The notes under the pieces were generated by a model. It ran no database searches, was not told the DNA's origin, and saw nothing but the letters and a program-made list of their open reading frames with translations. DNA of 64,000 nucleotides, taken from Harmonia axyridis (Eukaryota; Arthropoda; Insecta; Coleoptera; Coccinellidae). The first letter of the stretch is position 1. Each line of letters begins with the position of its first letter. Below are positions 1 through 11,706 of the stretch, piece by piece. The translations under genes and the position numbers were made by a program. The stretch spans positions 18,701,825 to 18,765,824 of the forward strand of contig NC_059506.1 of NCBI RefSeq assembly GCF_914767665.1. The letters run 5' to 3'.

Positions 1-523
1 TCAGTTGCGTTTCATTCCAAAATACATGTTTTAAATGAAATTGTGTGTAGAAAGCGCCAAGTTTTCAATTGGTAACATTGAGGGCTGTCGAATGGTAGAG
101 TTGCGTAAAGTCGGCTTGACGATGAGGTAAGTTTTCTGAGGAACTGGTAGATATTTACGCACAATGTGAAAGAGCGTGAAGACAAGAAGGCAGTCGATAT
201 ATTTCATTCCAATAGCAATATTAAGATACATTTGCTTCAGATATTCATGAAATGTCATAGAACTTTCGAGCTATGATAATTCGACAATCAGCATCAATTG
301 TACGATATTTGTTTTGCACAAAAACAGAAGTAAGTCAATCAATTACTCGAAAACCGCTAGAGATAGGGACAAAAAACTTTATACATAAATAATCAAGTAG
401 CTACAACAAACCGAAAAAAGCAATAATGTAAAGAATGTTATATTTGAAATATCGAATTTGTTAGTACTTTTTGATATAAGCGGCCACACCGCAGTGCTGA
501 AAAGATTTCAGATAAATAGAGCA
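1..523. other. No recognised feature
   Basis: AT-rich DNA with no recognised gene or repeat. A 75-codon open frame on the minus strand (31-258) matches no family I recognise, and a frame of that length is not remarkable at this base composition. Confidence 0.5.
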
Positions 524-1494
524 GTGGTTCCTATTAGAGTTGAATGCGAGGTTGAATGTTTGATATTGACTTGAGTTTAACTGGGAATGAGGTCAAACTC
601 AAGTTAATATTTCTGAAAAATAGTTCAAGTCAAATCAAACTGGCGAATGGTTACATGTTCGAAAATTCAAACTGTTTGTTAAACTAGTTTGAAAAATTAT
701 TATTTCAAACTTTATTTCAATCAACTCCAACTTACCACCTCAAAATTCTTCGTGAAAAGTAAAGTTTTTAATTCAGAACTTCTTTCAAATTGAGTGAATG
801 GTACGCACAAGAAATCTGGCACTAGAGCCCCTTGTTAATAAAAATTTCAAGTACAATAACAGAAACCACAAATTTTTAACTTTAAAAATAAAGGAGCTGC
901 CGTCCAAAAACTATTTTGACAATTTTGGCTCCAACGTTTCATGTTGTTACTACCACAAATACTACTTGATCCAAAAAGTGTTGTTTCCTGCGGAAATTCC
1001 TCATACAATTTTTTGTGGCTCTTCATTATTTCTACAATCTTTCCACTTTGCAATTCTCATTGTTCGGGAACCACCTGCCACAACATCAAAAAATCTGTAT
1101 ACATATTTCTTTTTCTTGTTGAAAAATTTTATCTCGTATACAGATTTTTTCTCATAGTTTTTGCGGGGAGGGGGATCTTCAAAATAAGACTCACTTTGTT
1201 CTGGTATACGTATTCCGTTCAGGTTCAGACATTTCGAGTTCAGACACAACGCACAACACATGAAATATGAACTATAACTAATTTGCGGAATGGCAGAGTA
1301 CAGATTCAGACAAGTTACGCAATATGATATTGAAACTTCAAACTGTTTGAAGAAGTTTGATTTCAAGTCGAACCTAAAGACACAGAAATCAAGTGAAGTC
1401 AAACTTTTTTTTACATAAAAAGTTTGGTTGTCAAGTCAAGTTTGTGAGTAAAATCAAACTAGTTCGACTTGAATACATCTCCTGTGGTTCCTAT
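524..1494. mobile_element. Candidate hAT-like non-autonomous element
   Basis: An 11-bp direct repeat, GTGGTTCCTAT, occurs at 524-534 and 1484-1494 and may include a target-site duplication. Both ends of the enclosed 949 bp are rich in short CAAGT/CAAACT motifs on either strand, as in the subterminal regions of hAT elements. Terminal inverted repeats are weak: only scattered matches between the first 14 bases and the reverse complement of the last 14. The ORFs inside are overlapping frames without recognised domains. Family assignment is an inference. Confidence 0.35.
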
Positions 1495-1943
1495 CCAAGA
1501 AACCAAATGTCCAATAAAATCGTAACTTCCGTTCTCCATTAAAGTCCAGGGTTCCATCGACCGTAGCGCAACCTGTATACCACGCGGCGCACTTAGAGGC
1601 TAAAAACGCCGTTTTCCCAGCTGCAACGACGGCCAAATTCTACTACCCAACACATAATCTGCTCAATTCATGTTCGAGTGACTGAAATTTCTTATTTGCC
1701 GCCTCCACCTATAAGACACTTATAAAACATTGCGCGCTTCTTATCGGCGTTAAATTGTGTGTGTAGAACGCGGCGTTTCCTTGTAATTGCAACTTGCGAA
1801 ACCGATTTCAACACTCAACCGCCGATCACGTCACGCTCTGCGCGCTATCTGGATTTCTCAGGGGTCCGTTCCGCTAACCAGAAGTCTGATTATTCCTAGA
1901 TATCGACCACTGGTAGTCTCTTCGAAAAATAATCAACCAAACA
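1495..1943. other. No recognised feature
   Basis: Single-copy-looking sequence, slightly richer in GC than its surroundings. No gene or repeat was recognised. Confidence 0.45.
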
Positions 1944-3169
1944 GGCCTATTGAAAAGTCCCCGGTCTACCATGGTAAAACACGTTTTTTGGCCAAATTCG
2001 ATTTTATTATTCAACATAGTTGCCTTCGAGGGCGATACAGCGATTATAGCGATCTTCCAACTTTTCGATACCATTTTTGTAGTATGATTTGTTTTTCGCT
2101 TCAAAATAGGCCTCAGTTTCGGCGATTACTTCTTAATTGGCGCTAAATTTGTTTCCAGCGAGCATTTTCTTGACGTCTGAGAACAGGAAAAAGTCGCTGA
2201 GGGCCAGATCTGGCGAATATGGTGGATGCAGAAGCAATTCGAAGCACGATTCATGCAATTTAGCCATTGTTTTCATTGATTTGTGACTCTTGATGAAACG
2301 GCACCTTTTTTTCTTCAAATAAAACGCTATATAATAATCGCTGTTGATGGTCTGGACCCTTTTAAAGGTAATCAATGAATATTATACCTTGCGTATCCCA
2401 GAATACTGATGCCAGCTGACTGTTGTGTTTTTCCTCGCTTTGGATTTGGTTCATCGTGTGCGGTCCACTCAGCTGACTGTCGATTGGACTCCGGAGTGAA
2501 ATGATGGAACCATGTTTCATCCATTGTCACATATCGACGCAAAAATTCAGGTTTATTGCACTTAAACAGCTTCAAACACTGCTCATAATCATTAACACGT
2601 TGTTGCTTTTGATTGATTGTGAGCTCGCGCGGCAACCATTTTGCACACAGCTTTCTCATGTACAAATATTCGTGAATGATATGATGTACACATTCAGATG
2701 ATATCCTCACAATGTCTGCTATCTCGACCAACTTCCCTTTACGGTAATTGAAAATTATTTTGTGAACCTTTTTTGATTTTTTCGACGGTGACAGCCTCTT
2801 TTGGGCGTACGCTGCGTTCGCCGTCTTCGTTGCAAATTTTACTACGTTTAAACTTAGCATACCCATCAATGATGGTTGATTTTCCTGGTGCAGATTCCGG
2901 AAACTCTGCATCAAGCCAAGATTCTGTTTCAACTGTATTTTTTCCCTTCAGAAAGCAATATTTTATCAGCACACGAAATTCCTTTTTTTCCATCGTTCTT
3001 CAAATAACAAAAGTAGCTACACTCCCAACGCAATATCTCACAAACTAATGGTCGGACTAATGTCAAATTTCGACACGTATCATTTGAAAGTTGGTACTAA
3101 CTAAAAATCATATGGATTCAATACAAGCACCGCCATCTATGCATCAGACCGGGGACTTTTCAATTGGCC
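1944..3169 (-). mobile_element. Himar1-like mariner, copy A1 (irritans type), near full length
   Basis: Terminal inverted repeats begin GGCCAATTGAAAAGTCCCCG (left copy with one change) and close at 3169 with the inverse. The right flank is TA; the left flank is CA, probably a decayed TA. The AAGTCCCCGGTCT part of the repeat resembles Himar1-type mariner ends. Length (1,226 bp) is close to a complete element. It is the most complete of seven copies in the window and carries a broken transposase on the minus strand. Confidence 0.9.
2007..2993 (-). pseudogene. Mariner transposase (A1), frameshifted
   Basis: This is the transposase reading frame of copy A1. It would have catalysed cut-and-paste transposition through a DD34D active site. 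It begins at the ATG complementary to 2991-2993 and ends at the TAA complementary to 2007-2009. The N-terminal helix-turn-helix region lies in one frame, followed by a segment with the first catalytic Asp in the TMDETW motif. After another frameshift come the PPYSPDLALSD block with the last Asp and part of the C-terminus. The HQDNAPCH region holding the second Asp is disrupted by a small deletion. At least two frameshifts make it non-functional. Protein motifs place it in the irritans mariners next to Himar1. Confidence 0.9.
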
Positions 3170-3171
3170 TA

Positions 3172-5218
3172 ATATACTTAACTGCAAAACAGTGCACATC
3201 GAGAAACGCTGCATATTTACAGAGAAATACCGCATAATATCGAAGTGTAAATCAATATTAATAAAACACTAAACAACTCAAATACCACGGAATAAAGCTA
3301 TAAAATTCAAGTTCCAACGATCGACTGCCTCGGCATTAGACATTTCACGATTATTTTTTCCCATGTTAATCGTTGCCGTTGTTTTTTACGCATAATCCCC
3401 AAGGATTCTACGACTATTAATTCCCAAGATTTAACACAACGACCTCGCAAAGCGTCAGGTGACGTACGTCGAATTTATTCATCGTCCATCGGAGGGTAGA
3501 ATGGCGTTTTCGACCCACGTGCTGTACACGGCATTGAAAATACCGCCGATACGCGGAAAAAGCGAATTGGAAAAAAAACACCCACGCAGAGACGGCGCGC
3601 GTTTAATATATATACGTTAAACGTATAACTGTCCGAGAAACGCAATCGATTACAACAGGGTGGGCGGATATTCTTTTCCCTTTTCTCATTCTCCGTGGCG
3701 GATACCCAATAACGCGATTGTCCATTTCAGCTACAGCCGTACGCGTCACTGTCAGCGACTACCCGCTGTGCATGTCTTGCCTAGATTCAAGCTTCGAGGC
3801 GAAAAGTTGGTGTTATTAGAAGAAATACAGCACAATGGTCCTGAGAGAAATCATTCATTTCAAGTTGCATTTCATTCTTAAGAGGGATAACCAAAACGTG
3901 GCTTTCCGCGTATCAGTTAAAACTTTGGCACACATTCGTTTCCCCTCTGGTGCTCCTGTGATGACCAAACTTTGTATATACGGTGTACGAAGTTGTATCT
4001 TATCTTCTTTCTTATTTCGAAGCAAATAAGTAGAGGGCAGCACTGTACGACGGTCGATTATTTTTTTCACAAAATTATAGTTTTACCTCTTTCGTTATGA
4101 TGAATCCGAGGATTAGTCATTAATGCCAAGACCGCAGAGCGGTCGAGTGTTTATATTTTGAAATATATACATGAAAGAAATTTCAAAACAAAGATATATA
4201 AATAGCAAAAGATATAGTATAGAGGGTTAGGCAACACTTGCCCGGTTTTCCATATCTATAATTAGGAAAGAGATAGGAAACTAATTTTTTATGGGATATT
4301 CTCATTGTACTAATACTTTTTCCTGGGCAATCGAAAAAATTTTTTGACCACTACATTTACTTATATCTGTAATATGAGAAAGACAAGTTTTTGAACGTTT
4401 GAAGTTGAAGCTAAAATTACTCGAAATAATAGAATTTTTTTGATTCGATTGTTCATATCATTCGATTTTTCTTGAATTGAAGGTACGCAAAAAAATGAAA
4501 AATTCCTTGAATAATTTTAAGAATAGAATGTCCTATACATGGGCCGTAAACGAGGCCGTAAATGTTTTGTTTTCGAGATACAGGGAGTTTCTTTTAGTCC
4601 TACTTTTTTTATATCAAATCTTGATTGATTTTCTCTACAGATTGGGTAAATAAGTACTAAAACCGAGACTAAAACTTAAAATCAATTATTTATTCATCAC
4701 AGCTTACTGGATCTTATAATAATTTTGTTTGACAAGAACCGACAAGAAACCATATAATGTGTAATAATCGACCAGAATTTTTTTTTACATTTTTCTAATC
4801 TACCAGTGGTTTACCAAAAAAAAACGTTCTGGTGGAAAGAAGCAGGCACTCTTCCAGAAAAATAATAACCCTGTAGATTTTAATTCAGAATTAGCATATA
4901 ACATGATTAAAACTTTAATTTGGAATATATATGCCAAATTTTAGTTAAATGTCTTGTGAAGGAAGGTGCCGAGGAAGGTGCTATGAGGAAAAATCTTAAA
5001 CTTAAACAACTCTCGAAAACAAATCGTTTCCGGACCCATGTTATAAGACTTTATTTCTTAAAATGATACGAGGAATCTGTCATTTTCGTTTGTACCTCCA
5101 ACTTAGGGACATCCTGTATAGTCAATTAAAAACTGATGTCTTTACAGATAAATTTCAATTTGAATGAAGCACATTAAATTGTAAAACAAAGCATAGAGAA
5201 TTTCTCGATGCGAATAAC
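3172..5218. other. No recognised gene
   Basis: About 2 kb without a recognised gene. Positions 3,330-3,850 are richer in GC and CpG and could be host regulatory or exonic sequence, but no convincing coding frame or splice pattern supports that. An ATACAGGGAG string near 4,580 and ATCCTGTATA near 5,110 resemble decayed MITE ends, but no inverted repeat could be traced between them. Confidence 0.4.
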
Positions 5219-5570
5219 TCAGTTCAGTTCTCGGTTCAGTTCTTTGATAAATTCAGTGTTAAAATTTTGTGAAGAAAATGATACAAAAAACCGAAAACAA
5301 CGGGTAAGTGTATAGCGATGACCGAGGCGATGACGAATGCAAAAATCACAGATGGCAAAACAAGAGGGCCCCGACAAAACGGGTAGATAAAGGAAAATAA
5401 TGAACCTTGAACATAAACGTGTTCCTACTGTTCGTAGTGCAATAAAAGTAATCATCTTGAAAGCGATAATAAACTCATAAAACGCAAAAGAGTTCGATTT
5501 TTTGCTGCCGTGTTAAAGAAAAACATGAAGAGTTCTGGTTCATTTTATGGACAAATTTTCGTTCTTCATC
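5219..5570 (-). repeat. Dispersed repeat D, copy 1
   Basis: The reverse complement of this stretch matches the sequence at about 22,155-22,480, including a shared core reading TTTATGAGTTTATTATCGCT followed by TTCAAGATGATTAC. A third, interrupted copy flanks the nested elements at 10.8-14.3 kb. Similarity is moderate, so the copies are old. No coding content is recognised. Confidence 0.65.
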
Positions 5571-6285
5571 TTCGAGATAATTCTGAAATTTTCGAGGAAA
5601 TTATTATATATTTTGGAAATCTTGGGGGGGGAGGGGGTTAATTACCCCCAGTTTAACATACCTACAAGTGAATGACAACTTTTTCATCTTCAGTGAAAAT
5701 CCAGTTCGTCCCCAGGCGGAATATAAATCGGTACAGTGAATTCAAATAGTGGAATAGACTGAAAAACATAAATATCCACAAATGCCATTTTAAAAGCATG
5801 CACACAGTGCACCTCGCGCTGACCACCCCTCTCCGCCTACAGGCATTCATGAAACGGGCATATCAAAATAAATCCACACGCATACCTATTTACTTGTTCG
5901 TTTCAGCGATAGGCACGCAATTTGGCTACTGGCAGGGCGAAATAACGCAAAACATGGAATTTTAATCGGCCCCAAAGAAGTGGACGAGGGGAGGGGGGAC
6001 ATAAATATAATCGCTCGGAAAGCGGGATATTGAAGGGTTGCATGGCAGGACTGTCGGAACCCTTTGTGCAAATACGAACTTGAAAAGCCATCCCTAATCA
6101 CAATACTGGTCTTATTGTCCGGCGTCCCTTTGATCGCAATTGGCTTTACTGATATGTCATCGGATGTCCGTAAATATGATGTAAAATATGCGGTATCCCC
6201 CTTATACTATTACACTATTTTAGTTATTCCCAAGAGGATTCCAAAACATTGTAATTTCATATTGAATAATAGAATAAAATAATCT
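5571..6285. other. No recognised feature
   Basis: No gene or repeat recognised. A G-run followed by a C-run around 5,624-5,650 could form a small hairpin. Confidence 0.4.
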
Positions 6286-6293
6286 CCCTCGTG

Positions 6294-6366
6294 TCCTAGA
6301 TGGCTTAGTGGATTGAGCGTCGAACTAGTTATTCGGAGGTTGCGGGTTCGAGTCCCGCTCGAGGGG
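6294..6366 (+). tRNA. tRNA-Thr(AGU)-like cloverleaf, possibly a pseudogene or SINE head
   Basis: The sequence folds as a complete 73-nt cloverleaf. The acceptor stem pairs 6294-6300 with 6359-6365 (one A/G mismatch, one U-G pair). The D stem is GCTT/GAGC, the anticodon stem TCGAA/TTCGG with loop CTAGTTA, and the T stem GCGGG/CCCGC with loop TTCGAGT. The anticodon read from the loop is AGT, which would decode threonine ACU. The internal Pol III boxes are good: an A box starting TGGCTTAGTGG and a perfect B box GGTTCGAGTCC. The T at position 37 and the acceptor mismatch are unusual for a working tRNA. CCCTCG just upstream (6286-6291) can alternatively pair with the 3' acceptor strand. Confidence 0.55.
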
Positions 6367-6370
6367 GTAC

Positions 6371-6376
6371 TTTTTT
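6371..6376 (+). terminator. Pol III terminator (T6)
   Basis: Six consecutive Ts begin five bases after the tRNA-like sequence, which is the usual RNA polymerase III stop and favours a transcribable unit. Confidence 0.55.
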
Positions 6377-6639
6377 CAGAATTGAAAAATTATCTGAATG
6401 TCGTGAAAAAATTTCATTTATTGACACAGAGACGTCAAACGATATTCACTCTATGTAACACTTCACTCAATAAGTCCCAAACCTAACCGGTAAAAACACA
6501 TCTTTTTCTATTCGACTTCATTGGTCAACAAAGTGATACCGAGACTCCAACACTTCTCTAACATGGTAATATCTCTTCTGTGGAAAGATTCATCTTTGCT
6601 GTTAGAATAGACTTAAACCTATATACATTCAGTTCTTCA

Positions 6640-7030
6640 TTAGAGCCAAATTTCTTTACCTGTAGCTTTCATTTGATATTTGCAAAAAGCCAATAATCCG
6701 AGCAATAATCACTGGACGCCAAATCTGGAAAATTAGCTGGATAGTCGCAGTTGGCAGCGCAATTCTTTCTATTTGACCATGGTTTTCGTCGGTTTTACCT
6801 TTGTAAAGATAAACAGTGAACAATAAATTATGCACATCCCAAAACACGGATAACACAACTTTGGTCGCTTTGTACGTCTTTCTACTCAGCTGACTCGGTA
6901 GTGTAGTAATGAATCCATCGAGGAATCCATGTTTTATCTACTGTCACCTATCAAGAGGAAAATCCTGCTTATTTTGTTGAAACAGCGTTCGGATACGCTT
7001 TTTTTGATGCTAGTTCATACAGAGCTGTTG
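6640..7030 (-). pseudogene. Very old mariner-like transposase relic
   Basis: On the minus strand one frame reads LSVFWDVHNLLFTVYLYKGKT (6,780-6,850), which aligns with the mariner block SVFWDAQGIIFIDYLQKGQT. Another frame around 6,670-6,740 reads NFPDLASSDY followed by WLFANIK, resembling the last catalytic block SPDLAPSD. DNA at 6,905-6,960 still resembles the stretch around the first catalytic Asp. The intervening part with the second Asp is lost. No inverted repeats are visible, so this is the most decayed mariner in the window. Confidence 0.6.
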
Positions 7031-10000
7031 TTTAAATACAAATGGTATGTACATACACTATTATTAATAATTTATTCTTATGAACGCACATAGACACGCT
7101 CGTTCATTTATTTTCTGTTGCCAACCAGAGGAATGAGCATACAGGACTTGTGATTGATGAAGAAGAAAATATACGCATGTAAGTGTTGCTTGTAAAAATA
7201 CTTATTGGCATATAAGATGTCTATCAATCTATGATGGCAAATTTACTCCTCTATAACATATATAGCGAATTTGATCCTGACGTTACAATGGTATTTATAT
7301 TCTTATCGTCAAATCCTCGGTCAAATCACTTTACTTGTCTTACAACGAAAGTTTCGTACCAACATATATTTTTTATTTATTTTTTAATACATATAAATTT
7401 TAGGCCAAGGTAACTTATTCCGAAGTAGTATGTGAAAACAAATTGACGATATTCGTTGAATTTTCTAATTTATCGAATATTTCTTGGTTATAATTATTTT
7501 CCTCGTTATGTTCATTTCCTTCGGAGTTGAATAGCTCGATGAGCATTGTAAATTTCGTATATATCCGAGAGCAAGAAGCTATTTTCTGCATGAAGTTTAG
7601 TGAGAAATTGAAGTAATTAATCTAATTTGAAACAAAGGTCGAGGTATACACGAAATAAAACATTCACCGGTGTAGAAAAGAAATCTTCAACATGGGAAAA
7701 TTGGTGTTTTCACGTTCGTTTACCCGAAACAAAGTTAACTGTTTGAAATTCATGGCGTTATTAAGATATTATCGTTACTTAATTTTGAGAATTGAATACA
7801 ATATGAGTTAGACGTTCACACAAGATCGAAAATTTGGGATTCTTTCGAGCATTCATTTGAATACGCTTATCAAATACTAAACACTTTCAAAACGAGGATT
7901 CTTGCGGGTGCTAGACGAGCTATGATAATGTTACAAGGATCTGATCATGAAGATTGTATGTTAAAAGATCATTTCATTAAAGAAGAATTTTAAAAATTGC
8001 ATCCCTACTGATTGAAATTACGGTACGAATGTAATTTCTAATTCATCTATGAATGATTATAAGTTTATTATTTGTTTTGAATCACCTCCGTATATTTATG
8101 AATATGAGATTCAGAGGTTTGCTTTCTCCGCAGGTTCATAGAAGCACGTTGTTTCGCCGGTCATTTTCTTTTTCAATTAATCTTTTCTATAATAGGATTC
8201 CTCGAGGGATTCCTTCTATCGAGAGCCTTGCAGTCCTTCAGTCTTCAAATTTCAAACGCAGGTATCAAAAATTGCTGCTCGATTTGATAAAACTGATTTT
8301 GTTTTCACTTTCATTATGTAGATATTTGTCTCGGTATTTGTAGAGTTATTTTGTAGCCATCCACTACATGTGCGTCTTCTTGTGATATTTATTTTGAACA
8401 TTGTTTTTGGAACCCTTTAAGCCTATAATAATGTGTTTACTTTTTTCTTTTCTCTATGTTTAATATTTTATTATTAGTAATAGAACATGAACAAATAACA
8501 ATTCCCGAGACAATTCCATTGAAGTAGATTCCCTTTGCATTAAATATGTTATTATTATTAAATACAAGAAATAATATCGAGGAATTATCCTCGGTATTAT
8601 AATATTAATCTAGTAGATTTCAATTTACTTTCTGAATATTCCATCTCACAAAATATTCTACATGCGGAAAGCTTCCGAAAACACGGATAAATTTCTTATT
8701 TGTAAATATCGCCCTCGATATCGCCCAAAATATTTCATTTCGATGCGACAAATAGAAAGAGATAAGATCATCGATAAGATCATATTTCACTAAAAACGTG
8801 TAACGTATAGTAGAAACTGGATTTCGAGTTCTTGTTTCATAATCAATTACGGAATATAAATTATTTAATATCAACAAGAAATTTCACATCTGAATACAAA
8901 ATTTAATTTCGATCAAAGCAAACAATTTGAAATTATCAGCAATTCGAAATTTCGAACGGCCATATTTACGGAATCTCTAACCGCGTCATTCTAGTTCCGA
9001 TCCTAATCTGAAAATTTCAAGTTTCTAAGTCTTTTCTCTCGAGAGAGAGTGATAGTGTTTACATACTGACGGACGGACTGAATCGAATTCGAGGACTGAT
9101 TCGTCATCATCGAATAGAACCTTATTATGAATCACCACAGTATGTTTTGAAGATCATAAACAAGATCGCACGAAATATAGAAATAAACCCAGATATCTGA
9201 TCTTCTATTTTGATTTCATAAGAGGTCAAATACACCTCGCGGTAGCAGGTGTCGAAAAAATATGAAACAACACAGTTACAACACGACCTTGCCCGAGTAG
9301 TATTTTGACCGGCGTTCCACATTGGTCCCAGATACCGATGTTATTCATAAGAAGAACATAAAAGTGTTATCTGGTTTGTTTGATGATCAATCCAAGATTC
9401 CACTGAAAGCGAGTGGATTCTCAGATAACCAGAGAGTGAAATCCGCAATACGTCATCTCATTGAGAGAATAGTTTCTGGCTTTGTCATACGAAATGAAAA
9501 AACGATGACCATCAATCGAATAACTCACATTTTTTTCATATGCCTCTTTCTGGCGATGAGAGTATAGGATTCTCTCTGTCCGGTGGTGAAGTATTTCATG
9601 ATTGAAATTTTCGTCATTGAAATCCGGGCGAGAACGTTTATTGCACAGGCATATTGCACCAAATAGAACTGTCACTCGAAATCACAAACCCAGTGTGCGA
9701 TAGTCAATTCGAATCGGAAGTATCAGAACGCGGATTCACTCACGAAAACATCATCCTGCATCACCATCAATTTTGACATTTCCTCAATGTCCCATACGCA
9801 CAATTAAAAATGCGCGCGGCACACAGAAAAACACATCATCGAAGGACATTGCGACACATTTTGTCCCATTTCCGACGAACGAAACCTTTCAACTTTTCAA
9901 TTGCACAAGTGCGATGAATAACACAGATGGTCCTTCGAGCCGGATTTGTGTCACTTGTCCGCTGAAAAAGGGACCGCGAAGGAGCGCAGATTGATGGTCA

Positions 10001-10784
10001 GTGACCTCCCCGAAGAAAACCGGTGAGCGGCGTTTCTGTTCTCACGGGTTAACCTGCGACCCCCTGTTTGGGGTTGACAACCACGTGTGATTGCGGAACG
10101 GCGTATTCCCAAGATCGCGTGCGCGCGCAAAATGTTGACTGCGAGCCGTCTACACACTGCACCTTCGACTGTTCGAATTCTACTGGAGCCGCTCGGCCGC
10201 TCGGGGCTTGCAAGAATCAACCAAGCCCGATCCTTCGGCAAGAGCAGACGAAGAGGGGACGACGATGGCTCTCGTTCTATCTCTGTGATAGATAAGCGCA
10301 TGGAGATGGATTAGATTGCTTTCTGCATCGGTCTCTGGCTTCGAACAAATTTGAAATTAAGGCGGCATCTCGAGTCGGTGCAGATACAGAATAAACAGGA
10401 AGTTATTCTATGGAAGAATAGTCAAAAATATTACATTGTTTTCAGAAAGGGCCGCCGCCAGGAACGGCATACCGGACTTTTAGCCAGGGCGCCAACTTGT
10501 ATGGGCGCAAAGTCAATTAATAAAACAAGACAAACTTAAAAAAAAAATCTTATTGAAAATACTACTCTTTGTAGTAAAAAAAAAAGAAATATCCTGGTCC
10601 CAACTTTATGGAAATCGAATATACGAATTATGCAAAACAAGGCAGAGAAATTTTATTTTGACGGTGCGCCAAAATGTCTGGCGGCAGCCCTGTTTTCAAG
10701 CGCAGCTTTTGGAGTTATATTTGATTTTTTTTTTTAAAAGCTGAAGGTAATACCACTTCAGTCAAAGACATCCAAGGGTGTAAA
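7031..10784. other. Long stretch without recognised genes
   Basis: Mostly AT-rich sequence with no supported gene. From about 9,940 to 10,320 it becomes clearly richer in GC and CpG with overlapping open frames of up to 116 codons on both strands. This could be a promoter or untranslated exon of a host gene, but no protein family is recognised. Sequence at 10,450-10,510 (GGGCCGCCGCCAGG and GCCAGGGCGCC) resembles a hAT-type end, without a partner. Confidence 0.4.
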
Positions 10785-10920
10785 AATGAAGGGGGTAATG
10801 GGGAGACATCCAAAATATGAAATTTTAGAATTTTCGACAAGACTAAGAATGGAATTTTTTCAGGAAAATAATCATTTTACTTTTCTTTGAAATCGGATCC
10901 TTCACTGGTTTATGAGTATA
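10785..10920 (+). repeat. Dispersed repeat D, copy 3, left part
   Basis: TTTCTTTGAAATC followed by GGTTTATGAGTA matches repeat D at about 22,225-22,275. The copy is cut at a TA by the MITE starting at 10,921 and resumes at 14,300 with TTATCGTATTCAAGATGATT. Joining the flanks with one TA restores the order seen in the uninterrupted copy. Confidence 0.6.
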
Positions 10921-11027
10921 CAGGGTACGAACTATTTAGAGGGCCACTACAAGGACATCGAAAACCGCTAGAAAGACAGGGTGGCTTGAATTACAAAAAA
11001 GTTGCGTTATTTGGGGATTAGTATATT

Positions 11028-11706
11028 GATGTGGACAGATCCGAAATAAATTCATTGGTTTCCGCAATGATAGAATCAAGGCTGAAATATGGAGTATTAG
11101 TATGGGGCAACTGTGCTCAGAGGGAGACAGTGTTCAGATTGCAGAGGCGAGCAGTTAGAGTTTTGGGGGGTCTGGGCTACAGAGATTGCTGCAAGCAAAT
11201 GTTTAAAGATCTCAAACTTCTAACGTTCCCTAGTATTTTCATTCTAGAAAATTTAATATATGTACACAAAAATAAAAACTCCTTTCATCTACAATCTGAT
11301 GTACATAATTACAATACCAGGAACAAAGATCACATTAGAAAGGATTTTCTAAGACTTAGTAGATCCCAGAACTCTCCCGCCTCCTGCGCAACATCAATTT
11401 GAACATTTTAAGAATAAAATGAAGGAGGAATTAGTGAAGAATATGTTCTATTCGGTGGAAGAGTTTTTTAAATGTAAATTTTAAGGTTGTCCGGCTCTTA
11501 TGAAATGCAAATTTTATCTATTATTTATTATTTTTTATCTATTATTATTATTAATTATACTATTGTATATATATAGTATTTTGTGTGGATATATTGTTTA
11601 TTGACTGTATTCATATCATTTATAATTTCGATGACTTTTGGCTGCTCTTGTGCTCTTCATATTCATTTTAGAAAACATATCGAATGTTATAACTCCAATG
11701 AATATA
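11028..11706 (+). pseudogene. 5'-truncated LINE (CR1/jockey-type) reverse transcriptase C-terminus
   Basis: An open frame from 11,031 encodes the end of a LINE RT, with motifs ESRLKYGVLVWGNCAQRE, LQRRAVRVLGGLGYRDCC and HNYNTRNKDHIRKD. After a frameshift near 11,390 the normal C-terminus continues as FKNKMKEELVKNMFYSVEEF and stops at 11,482-11,484. The start is a truncation, not an ATG, as is usual for LINE insertions. The 3' untranslated part runs to 11,706, is interrupted by the 1.9-kb transposon, and resumes after 13,597. Confidence 0.85.

Noticed and set aside
798..1402. Overlapping frames of 109-133 codons inside the candidate hAT-like element
   Set aside because: Both strands are open over the same bases and no transposase motif is present.
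3650..3680. ACAGGGTGGGCGG at 3,656 as a MITE end
   Set aside because: No inverted partner or TA duplication was found nearby.
9951..10314. Overlapping open frames in the GC-rich patch
   Set aside because: Three frames on two strands are open together, as expected from GC-rich composition; none resembles a known protein.
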